Of a stretch of 64,000 nucleotides of DNA, positions 13,380 through 29,643 are shown in pieces. Position numbers and translations under genes: made by a program. This DNA comes from Lamellibrachia columna. Its lineage: Eukaryota > Annelida > Polychaeta > Sabellida > Siboglinidae. Where the stretch lies: assembly GCA_963662155.1 (NCBI GenBank), contig OY759269.1:10652600-10716599 (forward strand), read 5' to 3'. Within the stretch, counting starts at the first letter, position 1, and each line of letters begins with the position of its first letter. The notes below the pieces were generated by a model. That model was not told the origin of the DNA. It saw nothing but the letters and a program-made list of their open reading frames with translations, and did not search any database.

Positions 13380-14153
13380 AATATTTAACTATTTTGTGAA
13401 CTTTCTGCCCTGTCTTGTGGCCTTGGTGAATGCAAGTTTCCAACCAGGCGTATTCCACGAGGCACTAAAAACTGCAAGTGTGATTCCTTTGCTAAAAAAT
13501 TAAACTTTACATGTGAATGAACTGAAGAACTATCGTCCTGTACCAAACATTTCATTTACCAGTAAACCAATTGAGAAAGTAGCAGAACGAAGACTGGTAG
13601 GCCACCTCAATGATAACGGGTTGGAAGAACAGCTTAGGCTGCTTATATGACAAAGCACAGCACGGAAACCACTTTACTCAAAGTTCAACACGACATTGCT
13701 TCAGTTTTAGATGACAACTGTGTCGTAATGCTGGTCATATTGGATTTATCAGCAGCGTTTGATTCTGTTGACCAAGAACAACTTACGTTCTTGTTCGAAT
13801 GCGAATATTAAATACAGGGTCAAGCACTATCGTTGTTTATATCATACTTGGATGGACGGACATACCTTGTTCAAACTGATGGTGTGTCTCCTGAATGTGT
13901 CCTACTGTGGTGTGGAGTGACACAGGGTTCTGTTATTCGACCCATTATATTCACGATGTATACTGCTCCGACGAATCGCATACTTCAGAGACACGCATAT
14001 GCTGATGATAAATATATGCCCGTGATCACCTGGACGCCTGACTCTTTTCACTTTGTCAACATAAATATGACAAGTGCACTGAACGGCAAGCTCATATGAC
14101 AGTCCAATTATATTAAGAAATTGAGGTTAATTAAAATACATTTTGGCCATCAA

Positions 14154-14155
<2 letters not shown>
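13380..14155 (+). pseudogene. LINE (CR1/L2-like) reverse transcriptase fragment, unit 2
   Basis: Paralogue of 4730-5510 with the same motifs (NYRPVPNISF, LDLSAAFDSVD, GVTQGSVI, YADD). It keeps about 33 bp lost from unit 1 (LEEQLRLL region). Stops and frameshifts are present, and it ends in a (TA)n tract at about 14154. Confidence 0.85.
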
Positions 14156-15066
<911 letters not shown>

Positions 15067-15080
15067 AATTAAAGACAACG

Positions 15081-15690
<610 letters not shown>

Positions 15691-15693
15691 AGT

Positions 15694-16044
<351 letters not shown>

Positions 16045-16269
16045 TACACAATAAAAGTCAGGCGGTAATATATATTCAAAACCCCTTCACCGGAGAATCA
16101 TAAAAATCATACGAATCACACAGACGATCTCCCACAATATCAGATAATAATATTATAGACAATAAAGAAGATGATGGTATATAATTGTCATAATAGATCC
16201 ACAAACTGTGTTCTGTTATGCGTTCATACTTTTGTCAAGCTCTTCATTAACATTCCCTAAATATCGCCT

Positions 16270-16500
16270 CCGTGTATCTTACATTAGAATATAAGTCGGA
16301 TGTCCTAGCGACACATACATTTATATTCCGTGTATATATTTATATTCCGGGTATCTTACATTAGAATATAAGTCGGATGTCCTAGCGACACATGCATTTA
16401 TATTCCGTGTATATATTTATATTCCGTGTATCTTACATTAGAATGTAAGTTGGGTGTCCTAGCGACACATACATTTATATTCCGGCATGTTTCATATTCA
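16270..16500. repeat. 77-bp tandem repeat at the end of unit 2
   Basis: Three copies, with CTTACATTAG at 16278, 16355 and 16432. Confidence 0.9.
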
Positions 16501-16560
16501 GACCAATCAACTTCTAAACAGTTTCGTGCGTGACCTGGGATGTTCAAATGAGCCTACGCC
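16501..16560. repeat. Truncated third copy of the tandem unit
   Basis: After the 77-bp repeats, the bases that open each unit (GACCTGGGATGTTCAAATGA and following) reappear at about 16530-16560, preceded by a short unrelated insert. Similarity then stops abruptly and LINE reverse transcriptase sequence begins. This is a unit broken within its first 150 bp. Confidence 0.7.
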
Positions 16561-17460
16561 TGCCACAAGGTTATGTAAGTGTTCCACTGTGGTGTGGAGT
16601 GCCACTGGGTTCTGTAAGTGTTCCACTGTGGTGTGGAGTGCCACTGGGTTCTGTAAGTGTTCCACTGTGGTGTGAAGTGCCACAGGGTTCTGTAAGTGTT
16701 CCACTGTGGTGTGGAGTGCCACAGGGTTCTGTAAGTGTTCCACTGTGGTGTGGACTGACACAGAGTTCTGTTATTGAACCCACTCTATTCACGATGTATA
16801 CTGCTCCGATGAATCGCATACTTCAGAAACACGCTATCACACACATCTCTCCACCCCGCCAGAGAAACTTCCAGTCACAGATTGGCCTTTTCAGCCAACT
16901 GCGTACTCACAGATCAACCCAGCCCCCTCAACCCCCGGATGACTGAAGTGGTCCTCATCGCTTCGCGATGGACGGACGTACAATCACACATATGCTGATG
17001 ATGAAATGTTAAGCTAAATGACGGCAAGTCCTAAGTAATACACTTCATCTCCAAACACATCAACACTCAATTTGTCTCCTGCCCAGTCAGTGTCAGGAGT
17101 AACAACATCATTCCTGCGTCGCGTGTTCGAAATCTGGGTGTAATTATGGACCCACAGTTATCTATGATTGACCAGATTACTACTGTCTGTGCCAGTTGCA
17201 ACTACAACAGACAGTGTTGCGGGCACTGCATTGGTTACTGGTGCGTCAGCGTGATAGCAAACTACGACAGACTACGACTTGACGCCATGTGAACAGGTAG
17301 CAGAGCGTGTGATTGCTAGGCATGCTTTAGGATTTCTGCACCCCCACTCTGGAATCGGCTGCCTTTTGCTGTGCGCGCTTCAAATACCTGCAGACGCTTA
17401 ATCGAACACTAAAAACACACCTGTTGAAACAATTGTATTATGACCAGTGACACTGTATTT
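16561..17460 (+). pseudogene. LINE (CR1/L2-like) RT 3' fragment with internal tandem repeat
   Basis: Frames give LWCGVPLGS, then FTMYTAP, TYADDE near 16990, then VRNLGVIMDPQLS (about 17125-17165) and APTLWNRLPFAVRAS (about 17338-17385), the usual order of the RT C-terminal half. The GVPLGS segment is multiplied five times by a 39-bp repeat. There is an insertion between TAP and YADD, and many stops. It is the same family as the fragments in units 1 and 2. Confidence 0.85.
16567..16760. repeat. 39-bp tandem repeat inside the RT fragment, about 5 copies
   Basis: Unit starts GTTCTGTAAGTGTTCCACTG. The period is exactly 13 codons, so the plus frame stays open (VSVPLWCGVPLGS repeated). Confidence 0.93.
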
Positions 17461-19248
<1,788 letters not shown>

Positions 19249-19299
19249 ATTATGTGCATTTTTATTTATGTATTATTTTATTGCAAAGTGCATTGATCT

Positions 19300-19398
19300 G
19301 TCTAGGAGAACAAACATGTACGCCGTTGTTGGTAGCTGTGTACATGATTAATTATGTTTCGTGAATAAGAGGTTCTTTTCAATTAAGGCACTATACCG
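19300..19398 (-). repeat. 99-bp inverted repeat, right arm
   Basis: Partner of 15694-15792; 98 of 99 bases match as reverse complement. Confidence 0.93.
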
Positions 19399-20608
19399 AC
19401 AAAGCGTAGGCCTATACAGTCGCACGGCGAAAATCACCCACATAAATGAATATCATATTACTTTGATTACGCATTCTAATTGTTGACCTCCGAGTCTAGT
19501 ATTGTTATGACACGTAACTACAGGTACAGTAGCTATATATATAGGTTATGCTCATGGCAAATTAGCCGAAATAGAATTAATAGATCAAACAGCTGCGTAA
19601 AGCTGTGTGCCGCGGTGTTGTTAATGGTGCTGCTTCTCTGATTACAGGTATAACACAATTACTTATTTGTCGGTGACCTACTCTTCAGACATCAATGTTT
19701 CATAACTAACACGAGAGTACGAACTGTTGAAGAACACAGTGTCATGTTATTAATGGACTACTCGGGTCAAAGTTAAACAACAACAGCATGTTTCTGTTAT
19801 AAATAAAACACAACCCGTTTAAACCACTCAACTAATAATTTATTACAAGACATCAGTATATTTTAGGAAACGTCGGGGGAACATTTAAGGTTCAAAAATA
19901 GGAGTAATTTATTTTAGGGATACATTGTGTTACGAAAAAGATTATAATGATGAAAAGCAGTGTGCCAAGCAGTCAATCGGTCTGCGCGCGAATGCGTGCG
20001 TTCTTTTGTGTGCGTGCGTGCGTGCGTGTGTGTGCGTGCGTGCGTGCCAATCATGTTTTCTACAGCTATCATTGGTCCAGTTAATTTTGCTGGCTGGGTT
20101 ATTCAAGACTTCTCACTGAGAAAATCCCCAAAGGTGATAGTTTGAGTGATGACTAACTAGGCTTATATATGTTGAATTTCAGATTTGTTTTGTCAATTTC
20201 ACTCAAGTTTTCGTTGTATATCCTGTCTACTTGAGGGGGGCCGGCGGGAGCTCGGGGCCCTGGGGCACGTACCCCAATTTTGATTATAATTTACTATTGA
20301 AGTGAAATGAAAAATAAAACGAAGCAGACAATCCATCTGTCTAAGCGTTAATATGCATTTTGCTATGCAATATATTTAAATTGTTTGAATATATTTAAAT
20401 TGTAAGCATACATTTAAATGGTATGATTATTTGAGTACAGCTTTGTACATGTTACACATTTCACACAGAGTAGTAATAATTATTATTTATATTGAATGTT
20501 TGTCATAACATTGACATTTCCCTTGGCCACTGCAATAACGACTACTTTATTACACGTGGCGCCTTTGGTGGATACACTAGTAGACATTTTTATTCAGCAA
20601 ACCACAAC
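19399..20608. other. Non-coding stretch, no gene recognised
   Basis: A short (GCGT)n run lies near 20000-20046 and a GC-rich patch (GGGGGCCGGCGGGAGCTCGG) near 20234, which may be a transposon end. Otherwise AT-rich and featureless. Confidence 0.6.
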
Positions 20609-20808
20609 NNNNNNNNNNNNNNNNNNNNNNNNNNNNNNNNNNNNNNNNNNNNNNNNNNNNNNNNNNNNNNNNNNNNNNNNNNNNNNNNNNNNNNNNNNNN
20701 NNNNNNNNNNNNNNNNNNNNNNNNNNNNNNNNNNNNNNNNNNNNNNNNNNNNNNNNNNNNNNNNNNNNNNNNNNNNNNNNNNNNNNNNNNNNNNNNNNNN
20801 NNNNNNNN
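20609..20808. other. Assembly gap (200 N)
   Basis: Exactly 200 N, probably a placeholder of unknown true size. Any open frame crossing it is meaningless. Confidence 1.
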
Positions 20809-21510
<702 letters not shown>

Positions 21511-21894
21511 CGGATCCAGAGGGGGGTCCAGGGGGTCCGGACCCCCCCTTTTTTGAGTACCAAAAAAATCCATTACAATTGCATGTTAACGGGGGACAAA
21601 AAGCATTGCCACGAAACAACACAAGCTCAAACTTGTGGCTTACTACGTACGAATTCCTTAGTAGCAGTCCGACGTTTTCAGAAACTGATCTAGCGCAGGC
21701 GATATACGTGGCGTCCAGGGGATCCCCAAAGTTATTCTTAGCATTATCAGTGACGTCGTTCATAGATTCACTGCACACGTACACCACACGCACGTGTATA
21801 CAGTACTTTACGCACACACGCCCACCTCATGTTTGACCATATCTCCCCGCGAAAGAATGAACATACTATGGGAATGTTTGGCGGTCATAGACGT

Positions 21895-22010
21895 GTTGGG
21901 CGCAGTTACTGGATCTGCGCAATCTCCAGATTGCGCTCGATTGCGTCGCGCAATCCTCGGATACTCGAAAATCTGCAGATTGCGCAGATCCAGCAAATGC
22001 GCCCAACAGA
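21895..22010. repeat. Palindrome inside the hAT left subterminal region
   Basis: GTTGGGCGCA and CTGGATCTGCGCAATCT at 21895-21926 return inverted at about 21970-22006, with nested GCGCAATC / GATTGCGC echoes between. It could be a subterminal binding region or a small nested fold-back element. Confidence 0.75.
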
Positions 22011-22479
22011 CGCGTTGGTCGTTTGATGAAAATCGTCTGCATCAGTTCTACGGACCGGACTTTCAAGATAACAGTTGGCATTTTTACAGTTAAAAACTTT
22101 AAAGTATCCTATCGTATCATCAACGTCTTTGAATAGCTTAATCATTATAACAAGTAATACACGTTTTAAAATCACATTTCGCTGTCAGTGAGATCATTTT
22201 AACAAAAAACCAAGAGGAGTTATGTATTTTGTTTAATGACATTAGGCTTAGCTGCCTGTCGGCCGTATTTCAAGACTGTATGATGTCTGTTTGGTATTAT
22301 GGCAGTAGCCCCTACTAACTATTTCATTTAAGCCAGACATATGCTAGAAGTTACCTATCTACGTCATCCGTTTAGGCCAGCCTTATGCTATATTTATCCA
22401 AGGAAAGCATGCCCCATGAACTTAATCAATTAATTAATTAATTGAGCCAGTCCGACCAGAAGATGTACAAGAAAAAGGT

Positions 22480-23930
22480 TCACGTCCTATAGAGCAATGA
22501 AGAAACAGTTGCATTTTGTGGAAAACAAACTTGCCACTTTGAGGCCACAGGGATGATTGGACAAGTACATCGCCAAACAGGGAAACTTCTGGGCAATTCT
22601 GGAGATGGCCAAACGCGACGACACACTCCGAGAACATCTTGAGACCGGAAGGAAGAATGCACAGTATACATCAAGAATCATCCAAAATGAAGTGATTGAT
22701 GTAGTAGCCGAATACGTTAGAAAAGAAAATACACGAAGCCTTGAAGACGAAATTGCCTTCTTTTCCATCATGGCAGATGAGGTAACAGATCCACCTGGGA
22801 AACAGGAGATTATGTAAGTGTGCTTGAGGATGCTGGTTGGCTGTAAAATCAAAGAATTTTTATTTTATTTTATATATCTTGAGAGCGCAACGGTGGTAGC
22901 TATAGCTCATGCTGTCATAGAGTGTCTGATCATAACATAACAAGGGTCAGAGCTATGTTGGTGCGCAGTGTGTGTCCTCGGATAAGGCTGGCGTGCAGGC
23001 GAGAGAAAGCTGTTATACCCACGAGCGTTGTTTGTACACTGCAGCAGCCATGTCCTCAATGTAAGCATCGCCAAAGCCTGTAGACTACCGGCCATCCGGA
23101 ATATGGTCGACACCCTTAATACAGTATTCCTTTTTTTATCTGTCCCCTAAACGACAACGATTCCAGGAACGAATCCTAAAATATCTGGCACCAGATATGA
23201 GGAATTAGAAACTTGTCGGTATGTGCAAGACCAAATGAGTGGAGCGTCGCACATGCTACGACACGTTTTATGACATGGATGAGTTTCTGTGTGAATGTCT
23301 GGATGCCGTACTGAATTCGTTTGAATATCATGACATCTACGAGGAGGTTGCATAGACTGGCAGTTGGGATGAGGAAACCACGACGAAGGCGCAAGGGCTT
23401 CTAACCAGTCTCACATACCATCATCGCATTCATCACCGCCAAGAATGTTTTGGAGAATGTCAGGGCCATGGCCTCCAAACTTCAAAAGAGGGACTTAGAC
23501 ATATAATAAACGTACAGTATGATCGACCAAACCAGGGAACGAATGGTAACGATGAGACAAACGATAGATACGAGTACAGTGTATAGTACAAAGATGTTAC
23601 ACGTTTAGTCACACTTCTTGGTACATCCATCTCAGCACCAAGGACACCCTGATCGTCCCGACAGATGAAGGCATATTCCCGAACATCCGCACCCTGTTGA
23701 GGATCGGTTGCATTCTTCCTGTTGGAAGTTGTGAGGCAGAGCGTTTGTTCCCCTGCCTGCAACTGGTCAAAACCTACCTTTGTAACAGGATGGGGGAAGA
23801 TCGGCTTTCTGGGCTCACCGTGATGAACATGAACCACGGCATGGAGATTGATTTGGAAGCAGTTTGTCAAATGTTCATAGAAAGGAACAAATGGAAAATG
23901 TTCTCAAGTTACATACTCTATCAATAATCA
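22480..23930 (+). pseudogene. hAT transposase (DUF4371 / P52rIPK-like), broken
   Basis: Fragments appear in the right order. The DUF4371-like N-terminal part is at 22557-22817 (EHLETGRKNAQYTSRIIQNE, then FFSIMADEVTD, where the D of ADEVTD is a catalytic position in the family). A central part reads GVQAR, KRQRFQERIL and KWVERRTCYDTFYDMDEF at about 22990-23300. The C-terminal hAT dimerisation region is at 23697-23927 (LPVGSCEAERLFPCLQLVKT, YLCNRMGEDRLSGL). Stops and frameshifts separate the parts, so it cannot make a transposase. A GTAAGTG after QEIM at 22813 may be a donor or chance. Confidence 0.85.
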
Positions 23931-25500
23931 ACGTGACTCAAATCAGGTGTGCTAATATTATCAAAATGCAATGGCAAAGAGTACTATAGCTTGATGTATA
24001 ATGATTAACAGATCTGCTGATGGACAAGAGTTATTAAAACACAGGTGATATAAACAGAGTTTCTAGTATCTAGTTGTATCCAGCATCCGGCAACGTTCTA
24101 TTAACTGACTATTGTCTGAATAATTATATTGTGGTTAGAATGTTATGGTCTTTTGAGATCTTATTCAACTAGTTAGCCTTTTCAGAACTGTTTCGCCAAG
24201 CTGACCTCAGTGGTTCTTTAACGTCCCAAATTGAGACGGGACCAACATTAACGCGATCTCCGAGTTACGAGGGATACACAGTCCGCAGTGTTGAAAGCCA
24301 GGGTTATAAACCAAATTTACCGTGTCCGGTTTGCGACTTGAATTCAGAACTATGGCATGAAAGGTGGATGTGCTAATCACTACATTTATATTTTTGGGTT
24401 TGTAATATAAGTACACAACGTCAATTATTTATGTCATACTGTTCTTCTTTCTACGGTGTATGTATTTCTATGATGCTTTTTAATTTACATGGCGCAAAGG
24501 TCTCAGGAAACGTTTCAATCTACCAGTTTGCACTCACCGTTGTTACATTGTACTACTACCTTTAGCAGAATGTCTCCCGATTCACATTCAGATCATGAAT
24601 GAAATGGTGCGCTTTATACAGAGTAGTTTATAATGCAACAACGGTTTGGATAGACTCTCTTGAGAAGGCGATCTAGCCTTTTGGGGGTATTGGTTTATAT
24701 ATGTCTAACAGTTTCAGTTACACTTTGTCTCAGTTCAAACTTGATGCCACGACGTTCTGTAATATGAAATCTAACTACTTTTATTATATCATTCAGAACC
24801 ACTATCAGAAGGGGCTGGATGAGAAACTATTAAACACAATTTCTTATCAAAGGATGTGCTGAGTAATATAGAGAATGCGTGTAGCAATGTTTTAGTCAAA
24901 GATGCGTTAGGCTCTTTGTGTGCAAAGATACTCGCTTTTTTACTAAACATTTGCATTACTATAGTTGCTTTAGTCAATATTGCAATAAATGGCATATGAC
25001 AGACGTTTAATATTGTCTTTTCGTTTGGACATTTTCAGACCCACCGCATTTTCTTCGTTGGAACAGGCCTACTTACAGGTGTAAATGAAACAAAATCCGC
25101 TGCGTTTTGCAGAAACTCTAGACTCAAAAGTAAATTTGACATTCGAAGTTATACTTATGTGACGAATACAAGAAAATACACAGGACTACTTTGTCACGAT
25201 TTTTATATTTTCAGCAAATCCGTATTAAAACGGGAAACGGCCAAAGGCCGTATTCCTCCCGAAAATCCGTATTGTATACGGAAAATTCGTACGATGTCGC
25301 ATGTCTGAATTTTGGGTTGATTACATTAGGCCCTAACTCGCTTAAAAGCACAGATTATGGGTGTCCCAGATTACACAATTTCAAGTATTTTGTCTAAAAA
25401 AACGTCAAATGGATGGGAAGGGGGATACGCCCTCCCACACCAACCCACCCCGAGGCGCGTCGCCCCTCGTTTCGCTCCTCCGGCGCTTCATACATTACCT
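23931..25500. other. 3' non-coding part of the hAT element
   Basis: No gene seen. A small hairpin (CCGTATTGTATACGG) lies near 25266 and a GC-rich patch precedes the right end. Confidence 0.6.
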
Positions 25501-25535
25501 TGGACCCCCCCTTTTTATAAATCCTGGATCCGCCC

Positions 25536-25649
<114 letters not shown>

Positions 25650-25767
25650 CACTATTTATTAATTTATAAATGCTTCCCATTATATAAAGCACTGTCCCCG
25701 GTATACATTTTGATGACTAGAAGAGCTGCCACCTGGTGTCCTGTTAGGAAACTGGACACCCTTTTCA

Positions 25768-25900
25768 GTGTTTGGATCCGCCCATGATCTCACGCGTGTT
25801 TCTCAACACCAGTGTTTGGATCCGCCCATGATCTGACACGTGTTTCTCAACACCAGTGTTTGGATCCGCCCATGATCTCACGCGTGTTTCTCAACACCGG
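25768..25900. repeat. 44-bp tandem repeat, 3 copies
   Basis: Unit AGTGTTTGGATCCGCCCATG and following. It contains GGATCCGCCC, the same core as the adjacent hAT terminal repeat (GGATCCGCCCCTG). Confidence 0.93.
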
Positions 25901-26239
25901 AATAGACTTGCGCATTGTCAGTATATCGTCGTAAATGAAATGGACAGCTGAACAGTTAGTTATGTCGACCTTTACATTTGTACTGACAACAACAACGAGT
26001 ACGTTTTCCCGGACATAGTTCAGAGCAGAAAGTCCACACAACATTTACGATTGTAGTACGTCAATACATATTTTGTTCATTGTACCTCCGATAATTATAT
26101 TATATATTATTATATATCAAGCATTGGTCAGATGGTGGACTCGAAGTTACTGTAGAGATTGCAAGGAGACGCCAACAAACAATAAGTGTTAGTGTAAGTA
26201 AAAATACATATTATAATATTATACTGGCTTTTGAATTTT
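25901..26239. other. Non-coding stretch, no gene recognised
   Basis: Nothing supported beyond short AT-rich runs. Confidence 0.5.
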
Positions 26240-26999
26240 TATGATGACTGAGGTAAGTTGAAAGAGAACGTTGTTCAACAAGCGATATACGGGTGTGTAA
26301 CTCGCCGACAGTTCGTTACGTTGCACACCGGAAGTGGATCCCAAACACGTTTCGTTTCAAAGTTTGTGAACAAAGGAAGGTTAATTACGTCCACACTTTA
26401 CTTCTTGTATGTCGTAAAAAAATATCATAAAAAAATATATAAAAAAATATCATATGTCATAAATAACATTCGTCGGACACTGTCACCGTTGGGTTTTTAT
26501 TTTATAGATTTTATACTTCGTGAGGATTATTTACTTTGTATTATGTAATTCCCGAGAAAGCATTGCGACGTGGACCAAGAAATGTGCATCTTTATTCACG
26601 TCAACTCCATGGTTCAGTCATATCTCGTTTATCCAAACACTTCGGTTCCTAAAAGGATTTTGGGTGGATTTCAGCTAAACGTACGTATTATTGAAACACG
26701 GAATAATGAAGCAAACATTGTGTGTTTAGAGTGCTCCCACACAAAAGCATGAGGATTACTGAAGAAATGGGATTATCGACGGACGGATAGAGGAGATACG
26801 ATCGTATCATTAATGTCACGCGGCGTTGCATTGTGAAGATTGTATACGACGTGTGCCAGGTTTGTTCCTGCTGTGTACACAACGTTTTGGTCTCGACGCA
26901 TAATTGTTGACACTACACTTTGCTGTCTATTTATGAATGCGAGGCAAGTTGAAACACGCTAGCAACTAGCCGTGTGCGTGAGCGTGTGTGTGAGTACGC

Positions 27000-27002
27000 G
27001 GG

Positions 27003-27097
<95 letters not shown>

Positions 27098-27098
27098 A
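27000..27098. repeat. (GCGT)n microsatellite
   Basis: About 24 tetranucleotide units, at the same place within the module as 45768-45832 and 49287-49320. Confidence 0.97.
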
Positions 27099-27600
27099 AC
27101 AGTGGCTAGCTATTAACGTATTCAGGGAGTTCATGTCGTAAAGCCCATGACGTGAACCCTCAGAGTCTCAGTATACAAAGGTTTTTATATATTATTTTTG
27201 TAAGTCAACGAGAGACTACACAAATCTACATGTGAATTATACCCATCACATATATTTTATTTGGCATTAGAAAGAAAATATAAGAGCGCTTCTGTGACAT
27301 GTCTATGTTGTGGTTTGACCTCTGTAATAAATGAGTACGTTATTGTAAAGTGTCGTTCTTTCGTGTACCACTCTTGGTCTCTTTCACGAGCAATCTGGCG
27401 ACAACCATCCGTAACGTAATGGAATACACAATGGCTGACAGAAGATGTAAATTTACAGCTAGCATTGCCCGGTATGCAACTTACATAAATGAATGAAAGG
27501 AAACATTGCATAGAGCGTATAATATAAAATCAATGAATAAAATCGATCCGAATAAATGTGATGTTTAAAAAATACACGAATCGTTCCACTAGCACGCCAA

Positions 27601-27648
27601 GTCACACGGAAATTGGCAGACTTGTCAGTCTGCCAATTTCCGTGTGAC
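27601..27648. repeat. Perfect short hairpin, 21-22 bp arms
   Basis: The left arm starts GTCACACGGAAATTGGCAGA and the right arm is its exact complement, with a spacer of 4-6 bases. Paralogues at 46346-46382 and 49829-49860 contain only the right arm, so the left arm is a new inverted copy. Confidence 0.95.
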
Positions 27649-27789
27649 CCAAGAAATCCGCCATCTAACTGTTCGCGTCATTGCGGGAGCAAGCCTATTG
27701 CCAATTTGCCGAGATCACCCTGACACAATTACGCGTCTTTAATCACTCGTGGTTTTGTCTACTGGGAAATCCGATACATAACCTTGCGC

Positions 27790-27900
27790 GATAAGCCAAT
27801 CGCATGTCGGTTCTTATTTACTTGACGACTTTGAATTGTTGAATATAAACGACCACTGGCCAGCATATCCATAGCAACGCTATGTATGTTTTCTACGATT
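27790..27900 (+). promoter_or_regulatory. Promoter-like module 1 (CCAAT 27796, TATAAA 27844)
   Basis: CCAATCGC and TATAAA are 48 bp apart, as in modules 3, 6 and 7. The exon-1 part after GGCCAGCATATC diverges, and no donor is visible. Confidence 0.4.
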
Positions 27901-27959
27901 GTTCCGAGTTACGTTATCTACGTCAAACGTCCACATAGGTTTCTTCGTATGTTTCGTGA

Positions 27960-28160
27960 AATCGGTGGTCTCCCCTACATTAAACTGTTTTCACAAGTCC
28001 ACCGTGGGGTGGGGATATTACGAAGGAATTCATGTGGACATTTCACGTAGATTTCGTAACTCTGAACAGTAGGAGTTCAGAATTACGTTGAATTGTTAGC
28101 AACACTATGCGGTTGTTCTCAGTTACCTTATCTACGTTTCGTTATCTACATCGAATGTTC
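27960..28160. repeat. Dispersed module delta
   Basis: Starts GGTCTCCCCTACATTAAACT and contains GGGGTGGGGATATTACGA. Also at 39745-39960, 45160-45300 and 48640-48850. Confidence 0.8.
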
Positions 28161-28174
28161 ACACACGCACGCGC

Positions 28175-28233
<59 letters not shown>

Positions 28234-28235
28234 TG
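28161..28235. repeat. (GCGT)n microsatellite
   Basis: About 18 tetranucleotide units. Confidence 0.96.
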
Positions 28236-28522
28236 TGTGTGTTCGTCCGCTTCGTGAAACCGGCCGTTCGGCTTGAAGTTGTCATTGCCCTAACAAAGTT
28301 GACTGGGCAAGGTGACATAAGCTACCTTTTTCCGAGCAACGTCTGTAAACTGGGCTCGTAATGCATTTCCTTAATATATGTATCGTCCAAATACGTTTAT
28401 GCATTCGACAGTTTAATTTTCACAAGAATCGATATCCTTGATCAGTGCAAATCCCAAATAACTTTCTCTGCTATTTTTTCGACGAAGGACGGTTCTTCGA
28501 TTGAAAAAATTATCAAAAATAG

Positions 28523-28630
<108 letters not shown>

Positions 28631-28704
28631 TGTGTGTGCGTGGCGTGCATGCGTGCGCGCGGGCATGTGGGCTTGCGTGCGTAAATTGTGTATTAAGCTG
28701 CATT

Positions 28705-29265
28705 TGTACATACATTCCTGTAGTTTTTCTTTTGAATAGTTACAAATGGTGCTACCTTAATTCGTGCCAAAATTCAGATGTGAAAATGTCCAGGATTCGT
28801 CAGGATACAAATGGCCAAACGACTATTTCCCCGGATCACCCGTGCGGGTGACAAATTTTCCGATTTAAAAGCTGCCAAATTGTTATTACGCCACCGTTTC
28901 TGCAGTAGACATTAACAGTAGAACTTGGCAAATATTTTTTTTAACGTCATTGTTGGTACATTATTTGATCTCGTTATATGAAATGAACACTATTTTTATT
29001 GTGGTTTATTGTTTTGCTTTACAAACGCTTGCTTTGGCGCATGTTGCAATCACAAAGTAATGAACATATTAGGTTACGACTAGTCTAGTTATTCGTCCTG
29101 GCTGTAAGAAACTGCTTATCAGTATATGTACGTTTTGTCGACAGAAATATTATTTGAATAATCCATTCATTATACAGTCGATGATTGCGCCGATTAAAAT
29201 CAGGAAGTTTTATGTACAGCTATTACCAAACGTAAACAGCTATTACCAAACCAAACGATGTCGTA
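28705..29265. repeat. Dispersed repeat module beta, third copy
   Basis: Starts ATTCCTGTAGTTTTTCTTTT. It has no (TA)n tract at the place where units 1 and 2 have one, and probably shows the ancestral state. Confidence 0.85.
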
Positions 29266-29394
29266 ATACTGGAGGTACTGTCCAAATGCATTCTGGCAGG
29301 AAATGTTATCCGCTGAGATAGTATCAGCTTTTCGTGACTCAATGGTACGACTCCCAATGGTCGATAGCAGCTAATGGATAGATAACCATACGTG

Positions 29395-29545
29395 AATCAG
29401 CCAATCGCGTTATAAATACGTCGTTTCTGACTGGTTTGACAACATTGAGTTGTTAAGTATAAACATCTATTTAAAAAAAGCTAAAGGCCAGCTTGTGTCA
29501 ACTTGCCTTGCATAGATCAATAAACAGTCGACGAGCAGAACTTTG
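29395..29545 (+). promoter_or_regulatory. Promoter-like module 2 (CCAAT 29401, TATAAA 29458)
   Basis: CCAATCGCG and TATAAA are 57 bp apart, as in modules 5 and 8. It is followed by the exon-like AACTTGCCTTGCATAGATCA. The TTAA element starts 180 bp after the TATA box and the peptide-like exon follows it at 37.5 kb, so this would be that gene's promoter. Confidence 0.45.
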
Positions 29546-29643
29546 TAACAAGCGCGCAACTGTCAATATCTATTGAATTGCAGTGTTCTGCAAAATCACC
29601 ATATAGGATATGATTTGTGGAAACATCATAACTTGCCAGTTAA

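Larger units (their letters stand above)
26240..27900. repeat. Mosaic repeat block, copy A
   Basis: Ordered modules shared with 45330-46640, 49140-50115 and 52745-53460. It opens with AACGTTGTTCAACAAGCGAT (also near 52773). A segment follows with GAATGCGAGGCAAGTTG and a (GCGT)n array. Next comes about 500 bp from CAACAGTGGCTAGCTATTAA to the CGGTATGCAACTTACATAAA end. No frame is conserved across copies, so I read it as a non-coding repeat family. Confidence 0.85.

Noticed and set aside
24200..24400. Possible SINE-like sequence (GGTTCTTTAACGTCCC)
   Set aside because: Resembles a widespread invertebrate repeat word, but no ends, tail or second copy in the window support a call.
26931..27134. 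Arg/His/Thr/Ala-rich frames over (GCGT)n
   Set aside because: Microsatellite translations. The same holds at 28107-28851, 40335-40562, 45759-45980, 49009-49246 and 53005-53306.
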